Origin: Spirochaetota bacterium
GTDB lineage: Bacteria; Spirochaetota; Spirochaetia; SPDA01; JAJSAL01
Length of the DNA stretch: 64,000 bases
Assembly (NCBI GenBank): GCA_024274705.1
Contig: JAJSAL010000057.1
Location: 1-64,000, forward strand
Reading direction: 5' to 3'
In this document: positions 57,545 through 64,000 of the stretch, piece by piece
Numbering within the stretch: the first letter of the stretch is position 1
How the letters are laid out: every line of letters begins with the position of its first letter
Made by a program: the position numbers and the translations under genes
Notes under the pieces: model-generated
Told to the model about the DNA's origin: nothing
What the model saw: the letters and a program-made list of their open reading frames with translations, nothing else
The model's database searches: none

Positions 57545-59473
57545 ATGGTTGAAAAAACTGATACGCCTCCGGCGGAAAAACTCATCGAAAAATTTTCTCA
57601 CGATTCACGGATACTCATCGAATCTCTAAGTACAATACTCCTGGATCTGGAGAAGGTTATTGGTGCGGAAGGTAAAGCTATCGAGGAGTTTGAAGAGAAG
57701 GTAAACCAGGCGTTTCGGGAAATTCACTCGCTTAAATCGGAATCATCTTATCTGGGTTATGAAGATGTTACTGATATCGCGAATGATATTGAAACCATAC
57801 TGGAAGAACTGAGAAGAGGGGACAGGGAGTTAACCCGGCACATCATCGATACGCTGCTGTCTCTTCTCGACTCCCTCGAGTCTTCCGTACATGAACGTAA
57901 AAAAGAATCTTCCCCGGTAGAAAGGTTCCGTAGTGATGGTGTTGAATTACAGCCTGAAAGTGAAGAACCCCAGCGGGGTGTGCAGTTTGATGAATTTGAG
58001 AAGAACCTGATACTCGAGGCCCGCGAGCGGGGGGAAAAAGTTTACCGCATGGTGTGTGAAATAGATGACTCGGAATCCATGAAATATCCCAGAATCTATT
58101 TAATCATCAACAACCTTGAGATTCTGGTTAATGTCATCAAAGTGATACCTGATATTGAAGAGATCGAGAAAAAAGACATTTCCGAAGTGGTACTCTATTT
58201 TTCCAGCAGTGTCGAAGAAAAGGATATCTACAGCGCGGTCAATATCGATCAGATTAAAAGGATTCAGATTATTTCCGTTGATTATCCATCCCTCCCGGGA
58301 GGGTGGGAACAGGGAAGCTCCCCCTCTGTATCTCCCGGGTCCAGGATTCGACAGAAGTATACCCGTATTGAAGCGGAACGTCTTGACGATCTTCTCGGTT
58401 ATGTGGATGAAATGCATTTCAATCTCCACAGGATGGATAAGACCTTTGATCAGTTTATGAAGATGAATACCCGGAAGGAATTCGACGGACTTTCTGCACT
58501 TATCTCGGCGATGGAGGCTGAGCTGAAATTAATGCGGATGGAACCTTTCAGCCGGGAGTTCAACCGTCTTCCCAGGCTGGTCAGGGACGCTTCGGGAAAG
58601 CTCGGCAAGAAGGTGGAAATAGAGGTTCAAGGCGGTGATATTACCATAGACCGCAGGCTTCTGGATATCTTATCGGATCCCATATTCCACTTGGTACGTA
58701 ACGCCGTTGATCATGGAATTGAAAAACCGGAAGAGAGAACTGCAGCAGGAAAGGCTGAAACGGGCACAATACTCGTATCTGCTGTCGTGGTGGAAGAACA
58801 GGTCATTATCCAGGTCGCAGACGACGGCAGGGTAATCGATAAAAACACCGTTTCTGCAAAAGCTCATGAACTGGGAATTCCGGTTACGGCTGTAGATTCT
58901 ATGGAAAACCTCTTTGCCCTGGTTTCCCATCCCGGGTTCAGCACGGCTTCCGATGTAAGTGATTATTCCGGACGGGGTGTGGGACTCGATTTGGTCGCCC
59001 AGAAGATCAAGCAGATAGAATGTGCATCGATCCGAATGGTGACCAGACCGGGAGAAGGGACGATTTTTACGATTACCATCCCTAAAGGGTTTTCCCTGCT
59101 TCCCCTGGTTCTGGCGAAATCGAAGGAAATGACCCTTGCGGTACCCAAACGGAGTATAGAGGAGACTGTCGCCATCGCATCAGGCAATTTTACCCGGAAT
59201 GAAGAGGGGGCACTCCTGTATGGAGGAATTCCAGTGTTTACCGTTAACGGGCGAGTGCTGATGAAGGATAAGACACCGGAGGAACAGTTCGGCATCATTA
59301 TCAGTCACTTAGGTGAAAAAGGGTGTCTCCTGGTGGATGAACTTCTCTTCGAAAAAGAAGTGCCCGAAGACACCATGTTCTTAGGTAAAGAGACTATCCC
59401 CCATATCTACCCTGTTACCCTTAATAAACGAAAGACCGACTTCTTTTATCTGAACCCGTCACTGATCGTATAA
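57545..59473 (+). CDS. cheA: CheA-like histidine kinase
   Basis: HPt FREIHSLKSESSYLGYEDV; P3 IEAERLDDLLGYVDEMHFNLHRMD; N box HLVRNAVDHGIE; YSGRGVGLDLVAQKI; C-terminal CheW-like domain. Confidence 0.85.
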   Translation: MVEKTDTPPAEKLIEKFSHDSRILIESLSTILLDLEKVIGAEGKAIEEFEEKVNQAFREIHSLKSESSYLGYEDVTDIANDIETILEELRRGDRELTRHIIDTLLSLLDSLESSVHERKKESSPVERFRSDGVELQPESEEPQRGVQFDEFEKNLILEARERGEKVYRMVCEIDDSESMKYPRIYLIINNLEILVNVIKVIPDIEEIEKKDISEVVLYFSSSVEEKDIYSAVNIDQIKRIQIISVDYPSLPGGWEQGSSPSVSPGSRIRQKYTRIEAERLDDLLGYVDEMHFNLHRMDKTFDQFMKMNTRKEFDGLSALISAMEAELKLMRMEPFSREFNRLPRLVRDASGKLGKKVEIEVQGGDITIDRRLLDILSDPIFHLVRNAVDHGIEKPEERTAAGKAETGTILVSAVVVEEQVIIQVADDGRVIDKNTVSAKAHELGIPVTAVDSMENLFALVSHPGFSTASDVSDYSGRGVGLDLVAQKIKQIECASIRMVTRPGEGTIFTITIPKGFSLLPLVLAKSKEMTLAVPKRSIEETVAIASGNFTRNEEGALLYGGIPVFTVNGRVLMKDKTPEEQFGIIISHLGEKGCLLVDELLFEKEVPEDTMFLGKETIPHIYPVTLNKRKTDFFYLNPSLIV

Positions 59474-59578
59474 AGAAATGGTACATGATAAACGTAATAA
59501 TCGAATCAAAAAGGATACCGAGTCCAAACAACAGAGTAATACCTGTAAGGGTAGGGCGGTAGATTCCAAACGAATATA

Positions 59579-59616
59579 AAAAGCAGAGAAATGGTAAAAA
59601 CCAAATTCCTGCTTTT
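59579..59616. terminator. Candidate bidirectional terminator hairpin between cheA-like (+) and histone-like (-) genes
   Basis: AAAAGCAG (59579-59586) pairs with CTGCTTTT (59609-59616), with further inner pairing. Confidence 0.6.
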
Positions 59617-59638
59617 CACTTCATGTATCAGCTGCCGA

Positions 59639-59827
59639 TTACTGGATGTCCTTCTCCTGCACGGTTTTTCTCTTGCTGTTCTTTGCATTCTCAATTGCTG
59701 CATCACACACTTCTCTGACTTTGTCAGAGAGCACATCAATTACTTTAGCAGAACAGTTAAGCCCACCGGTGGTCTTAATGTAGTTTTTTACTTTAGAAGC
59801 TACTACCAAGGTTTCATTTTCAGCCAT
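59639..59827 (-). CDS. Bacterial histone-fold protein (DUF1931 / Bd0055-like)
   Basis: MAENETLVVASKVKNYIKTTGGLNCSAKVIDVLSDKVREVCDAAIENAKNSKRKTVQEKDIQ; minus-strand AGGAGATGCAAATG gives RBS and start. Confidence 0.8.
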   Translation of the reverse strand: MAENETLVVASKVKNYIKTTGGLNCSAKVIDVLSDKVREVCDAAIENAKNSKRKTVQEKDIQ

Positions 59828-59960
59828 TTGCATCTCCTGTGATAAAAAGTATTAGAATTCATCGATTATCAGAGATTTATATCCTTCAAATCAACTGATC
59901 GTATTCTATCAGGTTTATCAAAGGAATAAAACAATATTTAAACCCCCTGCATTAAACCTA

Positions 59961-60146
59961 TATAATGCCCAGACAGGCAAGTACAAAGAAAAAAGTTTAT
60001 GTGAAAAGTAATGGAAAAGATAGTCGAAATGTCAAGAGCGTTCGGTGTAACGGCTGCCGTTGGTGAAGGTGAATGAACCGTGGCACCGGTGGAGCTGTGA
60101 AATCGTTAGGCCGGGATGTTTACTGTGTCCCGCAGCAGCTTTTTAT
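59961..60146 (+). ncRNA. Candidate small orphan transcript (promoter-like TATAAT to hairpin plus T tract)
   Basis: TTTAAA-N18-TATAAT (59937-59966); nested hairpin AGCTG(60093-60097)/CAGCT(60136-60140) enclosing CGGGA/TCCCG, then TTTTAT; no convincing ORF. Confidence 0.3.
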
Positions 60147-60147
60147 A

Positions 60148-60190
60148 ATAAAAAAAAAGCGGTATGCCTGGACGTCAAAATGGCATACCG
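60148..60190 (-). terminator. Rho-independent terminator for the minus-strand PBP/DUF115 operon
   Basis: 9 bp perfect stem CGGTATGCC (60160-60168)/GGCATACCG (60182-60190); A tract on + strand is the U tract of the minus transcript. Confidence 0.8.
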
Positions 60191-60266
60191 TCTTTATATG
60201 AGCAGGACTTAACTACTCTTTTTTTAATTTCGGAAAGAACCGTCTGTTCTTTAGGATAAAAATCGG

Positions 60267-62075
60267 TCAGAGAAGGAGTAATGCCCTTTCCAGGTGGAGG
60301 ACGTGATAATCTATGGATTCAACAAGGCGGGAATAGAGGGTATACGATTTCTCCAGTGCCTGTTCAGGTGAAGCAGGGGAACTCGAAAGAATATCCACTG
60401 ATACATCATACAAGAGGAACCCGGCGATATCACGGATCTCTGCGGCCATAATTGCCTGGTCTGATTCTTCGAGTTCGGAAATAAGATGGTGTACCGGATT
60501 ACCGGACCGCATCTCCTGTTTGACAGCTGTTGTTAATTCACAGCACCTGGCCGCCAGTTCCTTTAAACCGGACAATGCTTCGATAAGGCCGACAGTCGAT
60601 TTCCTTACCAGTTCTCTGCGTTTCGGGATAACATCTCCATGGCGGCGGAGATGTTCCAGTTTAGTATCGATTTCTTTTCGTTTTTCCTCAAGATTCAATA
60701 CATCCTCCAGGGTCCACCGGTCCATTCCAGTGATACGTGCTCCCCGGGAAGAAAGGGTTTTCGTTATGGTACCGGTGTGAATCTTCATCTGCTGTTCAAA
60801 CCACCGTTTATACACGATAAGGCGTTTATCGGTAAGCACGGTTGAGCCCCTGTTATTTTCGATTAAAAAAGGCGCAGCCTCGTAGAGATATCTGAACTGC
60901 GCTGTTTCTGCCGGTTGGAGTCGGTTCGCCAGGTACAGAAGTCTTTCTTCGAAAAAGCTGCTTTTGAAATGGGTTGCCATACCGGGGAATCCGAGATCCA
61001 GACCGGTAAAAATGACCGGGCTGTTTCCCATATATCTGCAGAGATCCCACGCCGTAGTCGCCACCGAACCTCCTGCCCCCAGTTTCCCCTTAATACCGGT
61101 ATCTTGTTCAATAAACCTCCCTAATGGGAAAAGGGAACTACAGAAAAAAGCAGGACCCTTATGGATCCTGAATATCGATGGATGGGTTGAAGACTCAGAC
61201 ACGAGAATTGAGTCCGATGCGGTGCAGTGATCCATGTGCCGGGAATTCCAGTACTGGGGATCAACAACAACGAGAATATCCGGTATAACCCCATATGCTA
61301 AACAGCCCCGTAAGGATGTATCCACCGCTACCAGAACACAATGTTTACGGATCTCTTTCAGGTAAGGGAGCATCGCATCGAGGCTTGGACCGCCGGCAAT
61401 CACACATGCGGGAATCCCGGAAAAAAAGTTCTCGAAAAGGCTGATGCCCGGTGTTTCTATAAGGCGGGGAATATTCTTTAATAAATTGCGCACCCACACC
61501 TTGCCGAATCGTTTCAAGGTGTTTTTATTGATCGTTTCCCTTTCTGAAAAAGTGTTCACTGTATCTTTAATCTCTTCGAACTCCCCTTGACGAATATCCT
61601 TAAGAGAACGGAGGATATAGCATCCGACGTTTTTTGCTTTTACCGTTTCGAGAAAGCCCAGCACCGTCCGGGCATTGACCCCTATTAGAAGACTGATGCC
61701 GGGGTGCGTCAATACAGCATCGAGGTTTCGGGCTTCAAGAGCTTTTAGGAAATATGAGGGGTCCGGTTCGAACACAACTACCGGTGTATCCGGGTACGTT
61801 CGGATAAAACGTTCTACCTGATATCCAAGACCAAACCCGGCAAAAATACACACTTCCGGAGCCCGGGGAAACTCTTTCGTTATCAGCTTTTCTGCTTCTT
61901 TTTCAGGGTCATGACTGCTGTGAATGAACACACCTTTGATCTTTGCTGTTGGTATACCTTGTGGAGTGGTATGGATTTCCATGGATTGAGCAGGGAGATG
62001 GGTGTCCAGGATGGATTGAGTGAGATCCGGATCCAGGGACCGGAGTAATGCAATATTTTTCTCGTAGAAATTCAT
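60267..62075 (-). CDS. DUF115/MptE-like (motility accessory factor-type) protein
   Basis: EVCIFAGFGLGYQVERFIRTYPDTPVVVFEPD; ACVIAGGPSLDAMLPYLKE; VLVAVDTSLRGCLAYGVIPDILVVVDPQ; ATGA overlap with upstream PBP. Confidence 0.8.
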   Translation of the reverse strand: MNFYEKNIALLRSLDPDLTQSILDTHLPAQSMEIHTTPQGIPTAKIKGVFIHSSHDPEKEAEKLITKEFPRAPEVCIFAGFGLGYQVERFIRTYPDTPVVVFEPDPSYFLKALEARNLDAVLTHPGISLLIGVNARTVLGFLETVKAKNVGCYILRSLKDIRQGEFEEIKDTVNTFSERETINKNTLKRFGKVWVRNLLKNIPRLIETPGISLFENFFSGIPACVIAGGPSLDAMLPYLKEIRKHCVLVAVDTSLRGCLAYGVIPDILVVVDPQYWNSRHMDHCTASDSILVSESSTHPSIFRIHKGPAFFCSSLFPLGRFIEQDTGIKGKLGAGGSVATTAWDLCRYMGNSPVIFTGLDLGFPGMATHFKSSFFEERLLYLANRLQPAETAQFRYLYEAAPFLIENNRGSTVLTDKRLIVYKRWFEQQMKIHTGTITKTLSSRGARITGMDRWTLEDVLNLEEKRKEIDTKLEHLRRHGDVIPKRRELVRKSTVGLIEALSGLKELAARCCELTTAVKQEMRSGNPVHHLISELEESDQAIMAAEIRDIAGFLLYDVSVDILSSSPASPEQALEKSYTLYSRLVESIDYHVLHLERALLLL

Positions 62076-63946
62076 TCGAACTCCAGGTAAACCGTCATAC
62101 CCTCCTGTACTGCAGTTCCAGGCGGCGGTTCCTGATGAACCACCCATCCTTCTCCGGTGATCCGAAATTTTACCCGGTTATTCCTCATGAGAGGCAGAAT
62201 ATCTTTTTTCGAATACCCGGAAAAATCGGGGACGGTACTGTCGATAGTTATCATTGGCCTTTGTTCTATCTCCACCTTTCCCGGATGTACTATCACCCGA
62301 TCTCCCTCCCGGGGTATTCCCAGGTAGGGGATAAGTTCTATTGCAAGGTTGTGCACAATCGGTGCGGCGATCCTGCCCCCGAAATGTTCACCTGCCTTCG
62401 GATTCTCGATAACTATATATACGATCACTTCCGGATCGTCCGTTGGGAAGAGGGCGAGGCAGGAAGCGATGTACACGTCCTCGGAATATTTACCCGTCTC
62501 CGTGTCGAGAACCTGGGCTGTACCTGTTTTCGCGGATATGCGGATTCCATCTGTTGCCACGCGAAAGGCGGTCCCTCCGGGAAATGTAGCAGTTTCCATG
62601 AAATCAAGTATTGTCCTGGCAGATGAGGCAGAAAGCACCCGTTTCACCTCTTTTCTGTTATAATCCTGAATAAGCCGTCCGTCGGCACTGACAATTTTTT
62701 TTATGATATTAGGTTGAAGGAGGATCCCTTCATTCGCAAAGACGGTAGCCGCACTCAGGACCTGAACACCGGAAACGGAAATTTCCTGACCCATGGCAAG
62801 GGTCGGCTTTGAACGGAAAGACCACTCTCCCGGTTTGCTCAGGATTCCATGGGATTCTCCCGAGAGAGGTAGCCCTGTGGGGCTGCCGAACCCAAATGAA
62901 CGAAGCTTGTCATAGAAGGCCATGGATTCAACCTTCTCCGAAGCGTAAGCGGCGCCGGCGTTACAGGAATACCGGATGATGGTCTGGAGCGTAACATCAC
63001 CGTGTATACCGAGACAGTTTATTCTTTCGGTTTCAAGATTAGGAAAAACGATCTCATAATAACCGTTGCAGAAGAAATGATCATCCAGGCTCACGAAGCC
63101 CAAGTCAAGAAAAGATGAAAGGGAGAATACCTTGAACACGGAGCCGGGTTCATATGCAAACGAAATCGGACGGTTTATTCGCTGATCAGCGGTAAAAGCG
63201 GCGAACGTGTTGGGATCAAAAGATGGTTTTGAAACATACCCGAGAATATCTCCGGTTTTTGCCTCCATGATCAGTATCATGACACTGTCTGCGTTGTGTT
63301 TTTCGAACGCTTTTTGAGCGATTTCTTCGGCGAAATACTGGACATTCAGATCGATGGTGAGGAATACCTGGTTTCCATATACCGTACCCTCATCTTCCAC
63401 CCCTGGAGCCGGTGATAATTCAGAATCAAAGGTGTATTCCACTCCGCTTAAACCGAAATTGTCGGTTCCTACATAACCCAGAAGGTGGGCTGCCAGTTCT
63501 TTTTCCGGGTAGTTTCTACCGTACTCTGCTTCCAGGGTGATTCCCGTGAGGTAGCCGAGTTCCTTCATCTGTTCAATTGCCCGGGATTCACGAGGTGTGA
63601 TTTTTCTTTTTATGTAGAGAAAGCCGTTGCGTGATTCGAACCTGGAGACGAGATCTTCTTTATCCATGTGCAGCACCGAAGACAGCCTCTCCGCGGTATC
63701 CATAGTATCATTGATGCTGGGGGTCCAGGCAGTTACAGAGTACAACCGGGTCTGTATGGCCAGGATTTTCCCGTTCCTGTCCAGAATGGGTCCACGTTCC
63801 ACTTCATATGTTAGTTGAGGCTCAGGTTTAATCCGGTTTTTCTTTACCAGCATGAGGGCGGAATACTGCCATATGACAACACCGATAAAAACTACCGTCG
63901 CGATAATGAATATTCTGAATCGGTTGAGATATTTCTTTTCCTTCAT
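62072..63946 (-). CDS. Penicillin-binding protein transpeptidase (FtsI/PBP2-type) with C-terminal PASTA domain
   Basis: EVERGPILDRNGKILA; YEPGSVFKVF (SxxK), YSCNAG (SxN), SAKTGTAQ (KTG); PASTA VPDFSGYSKKDILPLM. Confidence 0.92.
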   Translation of the reverse strand: MKEKKYLNRFRIFIIATVVFIGVVIWQYSALMLVKKNRIKPEPQLTYEVERGPILDRNGKILAIQTRLYSVTAWTPSINDTMDTAERLSSVLHMDKEDLVSRFESRNGFLYIKRKITPRESRAIEQMKELGYLTGITLEAEYGRNYPEKELAAHLLGYVGTDNFGLSGVEYTFDSELSPAPGVEDEGTVYGNQVFLTIDLNVQYFAEEIAQKAFEKHNADSVMILIMEAKTGDILGYVSKPSFDPNTFAAFTADQRINRPISFAYEPGSVFKVFSLSSFLDLGFVSLDDHFFCNGYYEIVFPNLETERINCLGIHGDVTLQTIIRYSCNAGAAYASEKVESMAFYDKLRSFGFGSPTGLPLSGESHGILSKPGEWSFRSKPTLAMGQEISVSGVQVLSAATVFANEGILLQPNIIKKIVSADGRLIQDYNRKEVKRVLSASSARTILDFMETATFPGGTAFRVATDGIRISAKTGTAQVLDTETGKYSEDVYIASCLALFPTDDPEVIVYIVIENPKAGEHFGGRIAAPIVHNLAIELIPYLGIPREGDRVIVHPGKVEIEQRPMITIDSTVPDFSGYSKKDILPLMRNNRVKFRITGEGWVVHQEPPPGTAVQEGMTVYLEFE

Positions 63947-64000
63947 GATCAGTGTATCAACGCCGGGTTAACACTTTCCCTTGTAACCGATTATACGGAA

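Noticed and set aside
60011-60199. Selenoprotein-like reading of the ORF containing TGA near 60074
   Set aside because: No recognisable selenoprotein family context and further in-frame stops follow shortly
1-64000. CRISPR arrays, tRNA genes, prophage or transposase genes
   Set aside because: No regularly spaced repeats, no tRNA cloverleaf/T-loop signature and no transposase or phage structural proteins noticed by eye; a tRNAscan or repeat search was not possible

Overview
The window reads as a contiguous spirochaete chromosome segment, judged from FlbB, FlbD, the long FliN/FliY, the cysteine-bearing FlgE and the gene order. It starts inside the 3' part of a 5S rRNA gene. Next come cheW, a DegT-like protein, nadK, recN, cdd and a small carbohydrate block (DUF4912 plus GH57). 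A compact dcw cluster follows: mraZ-rsmH-ftsL-murF-mraY-ftsW-ftsQ-ftsA-ftsZ. Then xerC-TPR lipoprotein-dprA-topA-xerD-hslV-hslU leads into a roughly 31 kb co-directional flagellar run: flgB-flgC-fliE-F-G-H-I-J-flbB-fliK-flgD-flgE-flbD-motA-motB-fliL-M-N-O-P-Q-R-flhB-flhA-flhF-flhG-fliA. The run ends in an accessory tail of DUF342/FapA, Hsp70, J-HEAT and CheA-like genes. After a convergent gap, a DUF115/Maf-like gene and a PASTA-type PBP lie on the minus strand. No CRISPR, prophage, transposon or tRNA was seen. Most notable observations: (1) the 5S rRNA carries an insert of about 53 nt at the tip of helix IV, closed by a long near-perfect stem; (2) flhA is split by an in-frame TAG followed directly by ATG, in the linker between the membrane and cytosolic domains; (3) fliK is interrupted by an in-frame TAA at codon 47; (4) a short minus-strand gene at about 59.7 kb looks like a bacterial histone-fold protein; (5) a DegT-family protein lacks the PLP lysine; (6) FlgE has K165/C178/N179 in the lysinoalanine crosslink arrangement; (7) there is an orphan promoter-to-terminator transcript candidate at about 59.97-60.15 kb. 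All calls come from reading the sequence; no searches were run.
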